From Pollutimonas subterranea (lineage in GTDB: Bacteria > Pseudomonadota > Gammaproteobacteria > Burkholderiales > Burkholderiaceae_B), in contig NZ_PDNW01000011.1 of NCBI RefSeq assembly GCF_002849655.1, positions 96,607-160,606 on the forward strand: a stretch of 64,000 nt of DNA. The letters are read 5' to 3'. The notes beneath the pieces were generated by a model. That model was not told the DNA's origin, made no database searches, and worked only from the letters and a program-made list of their open reading frames with translations. Both the position numbers and the translations under genes were made by a program. Shown here in pieces: positions 1 to 10,297 of this stretch (within the stretch, counting starts at the first letter, position 1; the number at the start of each line of letters is the position of its first letter).

Positions 1-215
1 ATATCGTCCGCGGTCGGCACCGAGCCGTCTGGATTGTTCGACAGTGTGCGCAGCACCAGGTTTTCGGTGCCTTTGCCCACATAGCTGGCAATAGTGTCCT
101 GGGAGAGCGGCGCGAGGCCTAGCTCCATCCGCATGGCATTGGATGCATTGGCCAAGTCGGGTATGGTGTCCAGCAAGGTGCCATCGAGGTCCAGGAGTAC
201 GGCGGAAAACGGCAT
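1..215 (-). CDS. gph: phosphoglycolate phosphatase, N-terminal part
   Basis: Reading leftward from the ATG at 215, the protein begins MPFSAVLLDLDGTLLDT, the first HAD motif with the nucleophile Asp in DLDGT, followed by a helical cap typical of Gph. The enzyme dephosphorylates 2-phosphoglycolate, made during DNA repair or by oxygenase side reactions. About 71 residues lie in the window and the rest is beyond the left edge. In Bordetella-type genomes gph lies next to rpe, which fits here although an EAL-GGDEF gene sits between them. The start is the only good ATG before the HAD motif. Confidence 0.9.
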   Translation of the reverse strand, partial: MPFSAVLLDLDGTLLDTIPDLANASNAMRMELGLAPLSQDTIASYVGKGTENLVLRTLSNNPDGSVPTADD

Positions 216-356
216 GAGGCTTCTCTTTGATTGAAGGGAAGCTCGATTGTAGGGTGTCCGCCGACATTTTCCTGTAATACGGGCCTGCTAAGGTGCCTGC
301 TGATCCATATCCGGGTCGGAAAAGGCCATTTTTGGGTCTATGCACAGGTTGACTGA

Positions 357-2183
357 ATGCACATGATGGAAACACTTACTGAGTGTGTAGAAAGCTCGCC
401 CCGCGGGACACAACTCGAGAGCGCGCAAATGCTGGCAAGTTTTCAGAAGGTCCTGGCCGACAGAGCCTTGACTCCGTTGTACCAGCCGATCGTCGATCTG
501 CAATTCGGCCGGATTATCGGCTACGAAGGTTTGATTCGAGGTCCATCCGATTCTCCCTTGCATGCGCCGACCAGGCTCTTTGGCCTTGCTCGACAGCATG
601 GTCAAACCCTCGAACTCGAGCGCATCTGCCGGCGTATACACATCGAAAAGTTCCAGGCCCTGGGACTTGCGGGCAAATTATTCCTGAACATGAGTCCGGA
701 CGCGCTGCTGATGCCCGCTCGTGAATTGCAGGGCTGCCTGGCACACATGCACGAAGCCGGCATGTGTCCCGGAAATATCGTCATCGAGCTGACCGAGTCG
801 GAAGCCACGTCGAGTTACTCGCTGTTGCGCCAAGCTGCGCAGGAGTTCCGGGGACCGGGCCTGCAGATCGCCATCGACGACCTGGGCGAAGGTTTTTCAA
901 GCTTGCGGCTCTGGTCGGAATTGCGCCCGGAATACGTGAAGATAGACAAGTACTTCGTACAGGGCATCGACAGTGACGCCGTCAAACGTCAGTTTGTACG
1001 ATCCATTGCCGAGATGGCGCAGCAGTCGAAGTCGGAAGTCATTGCAGAAGGCATCGAGACTGAAGCGGAGCTCGATGCGGTACAGCGCCTGGGCATCCGC
1101 TATGGTCAGGGCTACCTGCTGGCCCGACCCTCTTCAGATCCCGTGGCGATCTTGCCGCCCGCAACGCTGCGCCTGTTGACGCCCGCGCCCACCGGCAGAC
1201 GGCCTCTTATGAACGACGCTTACAAAAGCGTAGCGACGGCACGCAAGATCCTTCGTTCGGTGCCTGCCGTCAGCGACTCAACGCTGACCAACGACGTCTA
1301 CGATATCTTCAAGAAACAGCCCGAGCTTCAAGTGCTGGCTGTCCTGCACGACGGCTTGCCGATCGGACTGATACACAGGCTGCGGATGCTGGACCGTTTG
1401 GCCCGGCCTTATCATCGAGAGCTTTATGGCAACAAGCCTTGCAACCAGTTTATTGAGAATCTGCCGCTGATCGTCGATCACCAGACCAGCCTTCAAGACC
1501 TGGGATACTTGTTCACCGAAGCGAATCCGCACCATTTGGCTGACGGATTCATTATCACCGAGCAGGGAAAATTCCTGGGGGTGGGTACCGGCTTCGACCT
1601 GATACGCGAAATCACCCAGATCCAGATACATGCCGCCCGCTACGCAAACCCCTTGACTCAGCTTCCAGGCAATGTGCCCATCAACGAGCACATTGAGGCG
1701 TTGTTGCTGAATGGTGAACCTTTCGCCGTGTGTTATTGCGACCTGGACCACTTCAAGGCTTTCAACGATTTATACAGCTACCGCAAGGGCGATGAAGTTA
1801 TACAGATCACGGCGAATCTCCTGCGTGAATATATTGATCCGGCTGTCGATTTCGTGGGCCATATCGGCGGTGACGATTTCATTGTCATCTTCAGGAGCCT
1901 GAACTGGCGCGAGCGCTGCCACAACGTATTGGATCGCTTCCTTGCGGCGACGGCCTACTTGTACAAGCCCGTTCATTTGTTGAAAGGCGGTTACTTCGCC
2001 GCGAACCGGCAAGGGGCGGAAGTTTTCCATGGCCTGATCAGCATTTCGCTGGGCGTGGTCGAAGTCGACGTCGATATGCCTTATTCGGGCCATCAGATTG
2101 CGGAGCTGGCGGCCTCGGTCAAAACCGAGGCCAAGAAGATTCCCGGTAATTCGCTGTTTGTGGAACGGCGGTCGCTGCCCTAA
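357..2183 (+). CDS. EAL-CBS-GGDEF cyclic-di-GMP protein
   Basis: A 608-residue cytoplasmic protein with no signal peptide or membrane segment. Residues about 30-275 form an EAL domain in which the catalytic set is present: the Glu of YEGLIRG (EGL variant), Asn in LNMSP, Glu in ELTE, the Asp pair in IDDLGEG, Lys in VKIDK, Glu in AEGIET and Gln in GQGYLLARP. Residues about 285-420 resemble a CBS pair. Residues about 435-600 form a GGDEF domain with the signature GGDDF, a substitution known in EAL-CBS-GGDEF proteins. It is therefore probably a phosphodiesterase that breaks down c-di-GMP, with the GGDEF part regulatory or weakly active. No clear ribosome site; an ATG at 363 or 366 is possible. 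The 3' end overlaps rpe by 4 bases, convergently. Confidence 0.85.
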   Translation: MHMMETLTECVESSPRGTQLESAQMLASFQKVLADRALTPLYQPIVDLQFGRIIGYEGLIRGPSDSPLHAPTRLFGLARQHGQTLELERICRRIHIEKFQALGLAGKLFLNMSPDALLMPARELQGCLAHMHEAGMCPGNIVIELTESEATSSYSLLRQAAQEFRGPGLQIAIDDLGEGFSSLRLWSELRPEYVKIDKYFVQGIDSDAVKRQFVRSIAEMAQQSKSEVIAEGIETEAELDAVQRLGIRYGQGYLLARPSSDPVAILPPATLRLLTPAPTGRRPLMNDAYKSVATARKILRSVPAVSDSTLTNDVYDIFKKQPELQVLAVLHDGLPIGLIHRLRMLDRLARPYHRELYGNKPCNQFIENLPLIVDHQTSLQDLGYLFTEANPHHLADGFIITEQGKFLGVGTGFDLIREITQIQIHAARYANPLTQLPGNVPINEHIEALLLNGEPFAVCYCDLDHFKAFNDLYSYRKGDEVIQITANLLREYIDPAVDFVGHIGGDDFIVIFRSLNWRERCHNVLDRFLAATAYLYKPVHLLKGGYFAANRQGAEVFHGLISISLGVVEVDVDMPYSGHQIAELAASVKTEAKKIPGNSLFVERRSLP

Positions 2184-2881
2184 GCGGACAGGGATTCGCC
2201 TTTGGCGATTTCAGCACGCAGGGCGTCGATGACTGTTTTGTAGTCCGGCTGGCCGAATATGGCTGAACCCGCGACAAACGTGTCGGCGCCGGCCGCCCGT
2301 ATGGCGGCGATGTTGTCGATCTTTACGCCGCCATCGACTTCAAGCGCAATACCTTGCCCTCCGGAGTTTTTCCAGGCGTCGATCTTGCCGCGGGCCAGCG
2401 CAAGCTTGCGCAGCGTTTCAGGTATGAAGGCCTGGCCGCCAAAACCGGGATTGACCGACATCAGCAGGATCACGTCGAGCTTCTCCATGACATGATCCAT
2501 CCAGTCCAGCGGCGTAGCGGGATTGAACACCAGCCCCGCCTTGCAGCCGTGCTCCCGTATCAGCGCCAGGGTTCGGTCGGGGTGGCGCGATGCTTCCGGG
2601 TGAAAAGTAATAATATTGGCGCCTGCCTTGGCAAATTGCGGGATAATGGCATCGACGGGCTCTACCATAAGGTGCACGTCGATGGGCGCATCGGTGTGGG
2701 GCCGCAAGGCTTCGCATACCATGGGGCCCATCGTCAGATTAGGCACGTAATGGTTGTCCATTACATCGAAATGGATCCAATCGGCCCCGCTGGCGACGAC
2801 GTTCTTTACTTCTTCGCCCAGGCGGGCGAAATCCGCTGCCAGCAGGCTGGGGGCGATACGGGTAGGTTGGGCAAATGGCAT
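2180..2881 (-). CDS. rpe: ribulose-phosphate 3-epimerase
   Basis: A TIM-barrel epimerase that interconverts ribulose 5-phosphate and xylulose 5-phosphate in the pentose phosphate pathway. Seen are [15 protein letters not shown] at the N-terminus, the metal-site motif [22 protein letters not shown], and [13 protein letters not shown], then EVDGGVK and GSAIFG. I chose the ATG at 2881 ([12 protein letters not shown]), since family members begin just before RIAPS; the open frame extends to 2929 but the extra 16 residues are not family-like. Neither start has a good ribosome site. Length is normal at 233 residues. Confidence 0.93.
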   Translation of the reverse strand: MPFAQPTRIAPSLLAADFARLGEEVKNVVASGADWIHFDVMDNHYVPNLTMGPMVCEALRPHTDAPIDVHLMVEPVDAIIPQFAKAGANIITFHPEASRHPDRTLALIREHGCKAGLVFNPATPLDWMDHVMEKLDVILLMSVNPGFGGQAFIPETLRKLALARGKIDAWKNSGGQGIALEVDGGVKIDNIAAIRAAGADTFVAGSAIFGQPDYKTVIDALRAEIAKGESLSA

Positions 2882-2993
2882 GGGAGGGTACCGGTTGTCA
2901 AGTAAAAACCAAAACAGCGAATATGCCATTATTACAGGTTAGTGCCGACTTTCCTTTTAAATATCGCAGCTACCATTTAATCTGGAACCAGAC

Positions 2994-3368
2994 ATGAAAC
3001 CTTACGACATCGCTGTAACCGTGGCGCCCCAGTACCTGCCTGAACAGTCCGAACCCAGCGAACAGCAATTTGTTTTTGCCTATACCGTGCGTATCACGAA
3101 CAAGGGCGAGCACGCCGCCCAGGTGATCAGCCGGCACTGGATCATCACCGATGGCCAGCAACAGACGCAGGAAGTCCGGGGGCTGGGCATCGTGGGCCAG
3201 CAGCCTTTGCTGGGCCCGGGCGAAACGTTTGAATACACCAGCGGCTGTCCGCTGCCTACCCCGGTGGGGACCATGCGCGGTACCTATCATTGCGTCGGCG
3301 AAAATGGTATTCCGTTTGAAGTTCCCATTCAGGAATTCGTTCTTGCAATGCCGCGTACCCTGCATTAA
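2994..3368 (+). CDS. apaG: ApaG domain protein
   Basis: A 124-residue ApaG/Co2+-efflux-type protein of immunoglobulin-like fold. Seen are FAYTVRITNKGEHAAQVISR, HWIITDG, EVRGLGIVGQQPLL and the GTMRGTYHC motif near the C-terminus, matching the full usual length. ApaG's biochemical role is not settled; homologues affect cobalt and magnesium sensitivity. It runs divergently from rpe with a 112-bp gap and is followed 17 bp later by mltA, suggesting one transcript. Confidence 0.93.
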   Translation: MKPYDIAVTVAPQYLPEQSEPSEQQFVFAYTVRITNKGEHAAQVISRHWIITDGQQQTQEVRGLGIVGQQPLLGPGETFEYTSGCPLPTPVGTMRGTYHCVGENGIPFEVPIQEFVLAMPRTLH

Positions 3369-3385
3369 CCGTAGCCTGGCGACTT

Positions 3386-4669
3386 ATGAAAAAAATACTG
3401 CTTTCTTCAACGCTGTTGGCACTGCTGGCAGCGTGCAGCACTGTTCCAACAGAAGGTCCGTCCGACGAGGTCGGTGCGCCAGCGCAGAATATAGCCGAAC
3501 AGCCGCTGAATGTGCCGCCGTTGACAACCATGCGCGACACCGCGCCCCGTTCCCTGGCTGGAAAATTTCAGCAAGTCGCATGGACGGCACTGCCGGGTTG
3601 GCAGAACGATGATCTCAATCATGTCTGGAAAGGCTTCATCAACAATTGCAAAGGCTTGATGCGGCCGATCTCCGGTTCGCTGGCCATGCAGGCGCGCGCC
3701 ACGCCGCGTGCATGGCAACCCGTATGCCAGGCGGCGGCCCAGTCCGGCATGACCGCCGACACCGCGACGGCGCCGGCTGTTCGCCAGTTCCTGCAGGCGC
3801 ACCTGCAGCCATGGCGTGTGCTGGATGCCGGCGGCAAGCCTGCGCAGAACACCGTTACCGGCTACTACGAGCCGTCGGTACGTGCATCGCGCAAGCAGCA
3901 CGACGAGTATCAGTGGCCCTTGTATGCGCAGCCAGACGACCTGCTCACTATCGATCTGGGCACTGTCTATCCCGAGCTTGCAGGTAAACGGGTGCGCGGC
4001 AAACTGGCCGGCAAGCGAGTGGTTCCTTATGACACGCGGGCCGAAATCGCGGCGACGCCTACCCGTCAACCGCCGGCCATCGTATGGGTCAACGATCCGG
4101 TTGAAGCTTTCTTCCTCCAGATACAGGGGTCCGGACGCGCCTTGCTGGATAACGGCGAAACAATACGCCTGGCCTATGCCGACCACAATGGGCGCCCGTA
4201 TGCATCCATTGGACAGTGGCTCGCCAGCAAGGGCGAGTTGCCATTAGCCCAGACGTCCATGCAAAACATCAAGGCATGGGCTCGGCGCAATCCGGCGCGT
4301 GTCCAGGAAATGTTGAACGCCAATCCGGCCATGGTGTTCTTTAACGAAGAAACCATCGTCGATCCCGAACTGGGTCCGAAGGGCGCCTACGGTATACCAC
4401 TGATCGGGCAACGGTCTGTCGCCATCGATACGTCGTTCGTACCGCTGGGTACGCCCTTATACCTGTCAACCGACTATCCGGCGTCCAGCCGGCCACTGGA
4501 ACGTCTCGTATTCGGACAGGATACCGGAGCCGCCATCAAGGGCGCGGCACGTACGGACTTCTATTGGGGCTCCGGAGACGAAGCGGGCGCCATGGCGGGA
4601 CGCATGAAGCAACGCGGTGATATGTGGGTATTATGGCCAAAACAGGCAGGAGCTCCCTCAGCACGATGA
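3386..4669 (+). CDS. mltA: membrane-bound lytic murein transglycosylase A
   Basis: Begins with a lipoprotein signal: MKKILLSSTLLALLAACS, with the lipobox Cys at residue 17, so it should be lipid-anchored in the outer membrane. The middle holds the MltA domain (TGYYEP, then WVNDPVEAFFLQIQGSGR) and the C-terminal 3D domain with the catalytic Asp in FGQDTGAAIKG and DFYWGSGDEAG. It cleaves glycan strands to give 1,6-anhydromuropeptides for wall growth. Length 427 residues is a little above the E. coli enzyme because of a Pro/Ala-rich linker after the lipobox. The stop overlaps the next start as ATGA, so translation is likely coupled. Confidence 0.95.
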   Translation: MKKILLSSTLLALLAACSTVPTEGPSDEVGAPAQNIAEQPLNVPPLTTMRDTAPRSLAGKFQQVAWTALPGWQNDDLNHVWKGFINNCKGLMRPISGSLAMQARATPRAWQPVCQAAAQSGMTADTATAPAVRQFLQAHLQPWRVLDAGGKPAQNTVTGYYEPSVRASRKQHDEYQWPLYAQPDDLLTIDLGTVYPELAGKRVRGKLAGKRVVPYDTRAEIAATPTRQPPAIVWVNDPVEAFFLQIQGSGRALLDNGETIRLAYADHNGRPYASIGQWLASKGELPLAQTSMQNIKAWARRNPARVQEMLNANPAMVFFNEETIVDPELGPKGAYGIPLIGQRSVAIDTSFVPLGTPLYLSTDYPASSRPLERLVFGQDTGAAIKGAARTDFYWGSGDEAGAMAGRMKQRGDMWVLWPKQAGAPSAR

Positions 4670-5838
4670 GTAAAGACTCTGTATTGGTGTGTGGCACTGG
4701 AATCGCCGGCCTGGCTGCGGCGCTGGGACTGGCAAAAGGGGGCTTTGATGTTTCCCTGATCGGCCCGCGTGCTGCGCCGGCAGCCGCTGCTCCTGATGTC
4801 TATTGTCCCCGGGTCTATGCCATTTCATCTGCCAGCCAAGCCTTCCTGGATCGGCTGGGCGTTTGGAACATGATGGACAGTCGTCGCCTGACGCCGGTGG
4901 AGACCATGGAGGTCTACGGCGATGGCGGCGGGGCCTTGCATCTGCACGCGTGGCAGTCCGCCCAAACGACGCTGGCCTGGATCGTGGAGGCCAGCCAAAT
5001 GGAGCGCGCGTTACAACAAGCCGTTCAGGTGTTTGGCATTACCTGGCATCCCGAGAAGTTTCAGCGCCTTGAATCCAATACGGTATTCACCGATACGGGG
5101 CGGGCACTGAAAGCCGACTTGCTGGTCGGCGCCGACGGAGCCCATTCACAGGTGCGCGCGGCGTCGGGTATCGCTCATGAGTCCCGGCCGTATGGCGACA
5201 TAGGGCTGGTCGTCCACCTTACTGCCGAATTGCCGCATCAAAATATCGCGCTGCAATGGTTTACCAGCGATTCAGTGCTGGCGTTGCTTCCTTTGCCGGA
5301 TACCGCCGACGGACATCAGGTATCGATGGTGTGGTCCATGCCGCAAGCGTCTGCCAAGGAGTTGATGGCAATGCCCGACCTGCAGCGCAATCGCGTACTT
5401 GAAACACGTTTGGCAGCCGCCACGGGGGGGCGTCTTGGCGGGCTCCAGGTGCGCAGCACCTTGTCCGGCTTCCCGCTGTTCCTCGAGCATAGCGGTATGG
5501 TTGCTCCGGGTGTAGCGCTGGTCAGCGACGCGGCGCACCGGGTTCATCCCCTGGCCGGCCAGGGGCTCAATCTGGGCCTGGCAGACGTGGACGAATTGTT
5601 GCGTGTGCTGCAAGGCAAGGAAGCTTATCGTCGAGCCGGCGACGTTCGCGTACTGAGCCGCTACCGGCGCGCGCGGGCCGAACCCATCATGGCCATGCGC
5701 ATGGCCACCCATGGCCTGCACCGCTTGTTCGCGTCGAACGCCACACCAGTGGTTTGGGCGCGCAATACCGGTATGCAGTTTGTTGACCGCCTGCCGTTCA
5801 TGAAGCGAATCCTTATTGGCGGCGCGTCAGGAAAGTAA
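4666..5838 (+). CDS. UbiH/UbiF/VisC-family FAD-dependent hydroxylase
   Basis: The start is the ATG at 4666 overlapping the mltA stop (ATGA), preceded by AGGAG; the longer frame from 4624 lies inside mltA. FAD fold: VCGTGIAGLAAALGLAKGG (GxGxxG) at residues 7-25; the middle motif VGADGAHSQVR; and the flavin-binding SDAAHRVHPLAGQGLNLGLADV near residue 285. These are hallmarks of ubiquinone-pathway aromatic-ring hydroxylases. Which ring position it modifies (UbiH, UbiF or UbiI type) cannot be told from one sequence. 390 residues is normal. It lies just before dsbC, with 39 bp between them. Confidence 0.85.
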   Translation: MSKDSVLVCGTGIAGLAAALGLAKGGFDVSLIGPRAAPAAAAPDVYCPRVYAISSASQAFLDRLGVWNMMDSRRLTPVETMEVYGDGGGALHLHAWQSAQTTLAWIVEASQMERALQQAVQVFGITWHPEKFQRLESNTVFTDTGRALKADLLVGADGAHSQVRAASGIAHESRPYGDIGLVVHLTAELPHQNIALQWFTSDSVLALLPLPDTADGHQVSMVWSMPQASAKELMAMPDLQRNRVLETRLAAATGGRLGGLQVRSTLSGFPLFLEHSGMVAPGVALVSDAAHRVHPLAGQGLNLGLADVDELLRVLQGKEAYRRAGDVRVLSRYRRARAEPIMAMRMATHGLHRLFASNATPVVWARNTGMQFVDRLPFMKRILIGGASGK

Positions 5839-5877
5839 AACGGCTTCAAGAGCCTTAATTCATTGTCAGGAGTTTCT

Positions 5878-6651
5878 ATGCGTTCGAAATTTGCGGGTTT
5901 GCTTGGCGCCGCGTTGCTTGCCAGCATGCCCTTCATCAGCAGCCCGGTATTGGCGCAAGGCAATGTACTGTCAACGCAATCGGGGAGCAATTCAAGTGAT
6001 GCGACGGTGCTTTCAACCGAAAGCATACGCAAAGGTTTTGCGGAACGCTTTCCGGGTATTGAGATCGCCGAGGTGAATCCCACGCCGTTTCCCGGCCTGT
6101 TTGAAGTGCAGATCGGTATGGACCTGCTGTACACCGACGTCAATGTCGATTACATACTGCAAGGCTCGCTGGTCGATGCTAAAACGCGTAAGGATCTGAC
6201 GGCCCAGCGCCTCGAGCAATTGTCCCAGATTTCCTTCGACGCCTTGCCTCTGGAGCTTGCCGTCAAGCAGGTAAAAGGCAATGGGGCACGCAAGATGGCT
6301 ATCTTCGAGGACCCCAATTGCGGTTACTGCAAACGTCTGCACCAGACATTGAAAGAAGTCGATAACACGACGGTCTATACCTTCCTGTTTCCTATCTTGT
6401 CGCCTGATTCGGGAATCAAGGCGCGCAATATCTGGTGCGCCAAAGATCAGGCGGCAACGTGGCGTGCATGGATGCTGGATGGCAAGACACCGCCGGATGT
6501 TAATTGTGCAACACCTGTGGATACCGTTTTGGCTCTGGGCAAGAAATTAATGGTGCAAGGCACGCCGGCCATCATTTTTGCTGATGGCAGTCGCGTGAAC
6601 GGTGCGTTGCCTCTGGATGATTTGCAAAGAAAGCTGGACGCTTTGAATTAA
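5878..6651 (+). CDS. dsbC: thiol:disulfide interchange protein DsbC
   Basis: Periplasmic disulfide isomerase. The start at 5878 has AGGAG at the right distance, and gives a Sec signal peptide (MRSKFAGLLGAALLASMPF, cleavage near VLAQG). Residues about 50-100 form the N-terminal dimerisation domain, and the thioredoxin domain has the active site PNCGYCKRLH. A second Cys pair (WCAKD and VNCAT) matches the structural disulfide of DsbC. The cis-Pro loop reads QGTPAIIFADG. 257 residues is the usual size. It converges with the large GGDEF-EAL gene with no gap, stop to stop. Confidence 0.94.
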   Translation: MRSKFAGLLGAALLASMPFISSPVLAQGNVLSTQSGSNSSDATVLSTESIRKGFAERFPGIEIAEVNPTPFPGLFEVQIGMDLLYTDVNVDYILQGSLVDAKTRKDLTAQRLEQLSQISFDALPLELAVKQVKGNGARKMAIFEDPNCGYCKRLHQTLKEVDNTTVYTFLFPILSPDSGIKARNIWCAKDQAATWRAWMLDGKTPPDVNCATPVDTVLALGKKLMVQGTPAIIFADGSRVNGALPLDDLQRKLDALN

Positions 6652-9600
6652 TCAAGGCGCGGTTTCCAGCAAGGCGATAAATGCGTCTGCAGGCTGCGGC
6701 CTGCTGAACCAATAGCCCTGATAGTTATCACAGCCCAGTCCGGCCAGGGCGTCCAGCTGTTCGGCTGTTTCTACGCCTTCCGCCGTCACGGCCAGATGCA
6801 GGGACTTGGCCATGGCGATGACTGCCGTCACGATCGCGGCATCGTCCGGTTCGGAAGTAAGTCCTTTCACGAATGATTGGTCGATCTTCAGTATGCTCAC
6901 TGGCAACTGCTTCAAATAGGCCAGGCTGGAATAGCCGGTGCCGAAATCGTCGATTGAAAGCTGTACGCCCATCTCGTGAATGCTGTTGAGCAAACGGATT
7001 GCGCTGGCTGCGTTGTCCATGATGGCGGTTTCGGTAACTTCGAGCTCCAGGCGTTCAGGCGGCAGGCCGGTTTCCTTGAGCATCAGTTGTATGTGCTCGA
7101 GCAAATCAGCCTGACGGAACTGGCGTGGCGATAAATTCACCGCGATGACAATGGGGAATCCCAGTCTTTGCCATTGCATGGCTTGCAAACACGCAGTGCG
7201 TAATACCCATTCCCCTATCGGCACGATCAGGCCGCTTTCCTCTGCAAGAGGAATGAATTGCGCCGGTGAAATCGAGCCGAGCTCGCGACTATTCCAGCGC
7301 AACAGTGCTTCGGCGCCGATAATTTTCCCGGTTCGCACCGACACCTTGGGCTGGTAGTGCAGGGTCAGCTCATCTTTTTCAATGGCGTGACGCAGAAGAT
7401 TGCGCATTTCGAGTCTGGCGCTTGTCCGTTTCTCTAGATTGGGCGAATAAAAAGCATAGGTGCTGCCCCCGGACTTGGCTTGATACATCGCAAAGTCGGC
7501 CGTTCGCAATAGAGCATCGGGCGTATCGGCGTCATCGGGATAAACACTGATTCCTATGCCGGGTGTCAGAAAGATTTCCTGACCGCCGACAATGATGGGC
7601 GCCTCGAAATAGCGCCCTAATTGCTTGGCGGCCGCGATCGTCTGGGACTTCGATGTTATGTTTTCCAGCACAATTACGAATTCATCGCCCGCGATTCGCG
7701 CAACGATTCCTGCGTCGGGTATCTTTGCAACCAGCAAATTCCCTACGGTCTTCAGTGTTTCGTCGCCGGTAAAGTGGCCGAGGCTGTCGTTGACTTCCTT
7801 GAAGCCGTCGAGGTCCAGGTACATCAGTGTCACTGAACGTCCGTCCGCCTTTGCCCGGTCCAGGGCCCGCTCCAGCCATTCCATAAGAAACACGCGCTTG
7901 GGCAGGCCGGTGAGCGCATCATGGGTGGCCAAATACACCAGCTGTGCATTGTTTTTCTTTTGCTCGGTAATGTCTTCGGATATTCCCAGCAAGTATTTGG
8001 GGCGGCCATCGTCATCCAGGAGCGACAGCTTTCGGGTCTGGAGTGTCTTCAATTCGCCCGACTTGGTGGTGATGATTTCGTCCGAGACAGAAAGGCGGCT
8101 GGAACCGGCCAGGGCCTCGCGATCTTTTGCGGTGAAATAATCAGCCTCCGATTTCGGAAAAAAATCGTAATCGGTTTTACCGACCAGGTCTTCTTCCCGA
8201 AAGCCGGTAAGCGCTTCACCCGCCGGGTTCATGCTGACGAAACGCAGGTCGGTGGCATCCTTCACGTACACCATGCTTGGCATGTTATTGATCACCAACT
8301 CCAGAAATTCCTGGCTTCGACGCACTTCGTTCGTCGTGCGCAAGGCCGATATTCCGAAAGAAACGTCATTGGCGGTGGCGGTCAGTAACTCGATTTCGTC
8401 GGGGCCGAACGCCTGCGGATCGCTCGAGAAAATGCCCAGGGCGCCGATGATGCGATGATCCACGGACAGGGGCAAGCCTATGGCGGATGCACAGCCCTGG
8501 GCCAGTACTCGTGTTCTCCACGGGCTGTGGGGTCCCTTCGTGGCGAGATCCGGGATGACTTGCACGGTGCCGGTCCATATCGCTTTGGTAACCGGGCCCG
8601 GGTCAGGTATCTGGCTCCATGGCGTGCGGCAAAAGTCGGCAATGATTTCGTCGCTTACGCCGCAATGAGCTTGTGCGATCAAGGTGTCCGTCGAGGTATT
8701 CGGGGCATAGCCCACCCATGCGAACTCATAACCGCCGATTTGCTGGATCACACGGCATATGTCGGTCAGGAGATCCTTCTCGGTATGCGCGCGTAGCATA
8801 GCGCTGTTGGTGGCACTGCGTACCGCCTGCACGCGTCCAGTGCGAAGCAATGCATCGTGCTGCTGTTGCAACTGCGTGGCCATGGTGTCGAATTGATGGG
8901 CCAGCGCGCCGATTTCTCCGCCGCTGCCGCCAAGCCCTGTTCGCGCGCTCATCACGCCCTGGCCGAGTTTTGTCGCAGTGCGGCTCAGAATACCCAGAGG
9001 TTTTGATACGAGCCAGTTGCTCAGTGACCACGCGGCTATCAAGGCGAGCAGCGATCCTAGTCCCACGAGGGCGAAATTGCGTATGCTGCCAGCCCGTGCC
9101 TCGGCTAATGGTCCCGCGAGTGGTAGTCCAACCTTCAAATACAACGTCGATGTCTTCGAGCTGTACAGAGGCAGGTAAGCCGTGGTTCGATATATATCGT
9201 CGAGCCATATCTCGTTTCTCGTCAAGCCTTTGGAACGACTCAAATGCAAGTTCGCAGTTTCCCAGTCGGGCACCGTTTGGCCCACATAGTGGGCATGCGG
9301 TGCTGCTGCAATGAGGGTACCGTTGGAATCGACGACGCTAGCGGCGACGCCCAGGAAGCGACCGGAACTCTTGATCGCTCGACCCAGTGAATCGTTAAGC
9401 CACGCCAGGTCTGCGGCGAGCGCCAGGACGCGTGTTACGTTTTCTTTGTCATCAAGAATCGGATAGGCGAATACGATAAGTGGCTGGGGTCCCTTGCGGC
9501 TTTGTTGAAGCTGGCCAATGGCGAAGGTTTTGCTGGCCAGTGCGCGTTGGAAATAGTGCCGCGCTGACACATTCATAGGGCCCTTTAGCGGTATGCCCGA

Positions 9601-9942
9601 GCACGCGACATTGCCGTCAGGCTGAATGACCAGCAGATTGTCGAGCGAATAAGAGCTTTTCAGCGTCGAACCCAGGAATTGGTCACACGCCGCGCCCGGC
9701 TTTTGCAACTCGGGCACTGACGCCAGGTTTGCCAGGTATTGGTCCGGACGGGGAAATGTCTCTTTGGAAAACGTGACAATCTGCTGTGCGACATACTCCG
9801 CTTCGCGCTCAAGGTTTTGATGCGCCTGCTTGTAATTCTGCATTCCCTGATAAACCAACATGGCAACCGCCGGCAGCAGAGCGACCAGAATGAGCAGTAA
9901 CAACCGGATACGAAGGCTGACCGACGAAAGCCGTAGTCGCAT
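6652..9942 (-). CDS. membrane sensor with dCache, HAMP, GAF, PAS, GGDEF and EAL domains
   Basis: About 1096 residues. I chose the ATG at 9942, which has AAGGA five bases upstream; the open frame extends to 9999 without a ribosome site. Order: TM1 (residues 10-32), periplasmic dCache-like domain (to about 280), TM2, HAMP, a GAF domain (TEKDLLTDICRVIQQIGGYEFAWVG onward in two parts), a PAS domain (ELVINNMPSMVYVKD), GGDEF (HDALTGLPKR; signature AGDEF, a variant often active) and EAL with an intact site (EALLRW, NLSPRQFRQ, EVTET, IDDFGTGYSSL, KIDQSF, AEGVET). It probably senses an extracellular small molecule and sets c-di-GMP levels; the EAL part looks fully competent. Ligand unknown. Confidence 0.88.
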   Translation of the reverse strand: MRLRLSSVSLRIRLLLLILVALLPAVAMLVYQGMQNYKQAHQNLEREAEYVAQQIVTFSKETFPRPDQYLANLASVPELQKPGAACDQFLGSTLKSSYSLDNLLVIQPDGNVACSGIPLKGPMNVSARHYFQRALASKTFAIGQLQQSRKGPQPLIVFAYPILDDKENVTRVLALAADLAWLNDSLGRAIKSSGRFLGVAASVVDSNGTLIAAAPHAHYVGQTVPDWETANLHLSRSKGLTRNEIWLDDIYRTTAYLPLYSSKTSTLYLKVGLPLAGPLAEARAGSIRNFALVGLGSLLALIAAWSLSNWLVSKPLGILSRTATKLGQGVMSARTGLGGSGGEIGALAHQFDTMATQLQQQHDALLRTGRVQAVRSATNSAMLRAHTEKDLLTDICRVIQQIGGYEFAWVGYAPNTSTDTLIAQAHCGVSDEIIADFCRTPWSQIPDPGPVTKAIWTGTVQVIPDLATKGPHSPWRTRVLAQGCASAIGLPLSVDHRIIGALGIFSSDPQAFGPDEIELLTATANDVSFGISALRTTNEVRRSQEFLELVINNMPSMVYVKDATDLRFVSMNPAGEALTGFREEDLVGKTDYDFFPKSEADYFTAKDREALAGSSRLSVSDEIITTKSGELKTLQTRKLSLLDDDGRPKYLLGISEDITEQKKNNAQLVYLATHDALTGLPKRVFLMEWLERALDRAKADGRSVTLMYLDLDGFKEVNDSLGHFTGDETLKTVGNLLVAKIPDAGIVARIAGDEFVIVLENITSKSQTIAAAKQLGRYFEAPIIVGGQEIFLTPGIGISVYPDDADTPDALLRTADFAMYQAKSGGSTYAFYSPNLEKRTSARLEMRNLLRHAIEKDELTLHYQPKVSVRTGKIIGAEALLRWNSRELGSISPAQFIPLAEESGLIVPIGEWVLRTACLQAMQWQRLGFPIVIAVNLSPRQFRQADLLEHIQLMLKETGLPPERLELEVTETAIMDNAASAIRLLNSIHEMGVQLSIDDFGTGYSSLAYLKQLPVSILKIDQSFVKGLTSEPDDAAIVTAVIAMAKSLHLAVTAEGVETAEQLDALAGLGCDNYQGYWFSRPQPADAFIALLETAP

Positions 9943-10297
9943 GGCATTCCTTGATGTAGCGGATTCAAGACTAAAACGGGTATGCCGCTCGACCTCCATG
10001 CGAATTTATCATGAAGCGACGATGAAACAATTAGCCTAAATATATATCAATTTGTGTTTTATACCTTTTCGTCAATGATTTCGCTTTCGCGAAGTGCCTC
10101 TTTCGTAAATGCAGAGGCGAAAGTCCTCTTTGGTCACAGGATAGCGGCTTGCAATTCTCTCGCGCATGTCTCGCAAATTCATGTCGTTTCGCATAGCGAA
10201 CGATTGTCTCGAAGAACTTGACCCGCGGATTTCTCCCGTGACAGAATGGCAGCGCCACAAAGGCTATGACCGTTACCGCAACGGTATGTTCGTGGCA
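9943..10297. other. gap without a convincing gene
   Basis: About 355 bases between the GGDEF-EAL gene and the livF-like remnant. Short open frames exist on both strands but none has a ribosome site plus a recognisable domain. A 36-residue minus-strand stretch inside 10072-10260 (starting MNLRDMRERIASRYP) has a protein-like composition but I cannot place it. With the remnant that follows, it reads as decayed DNA. Confidence 0.5.
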
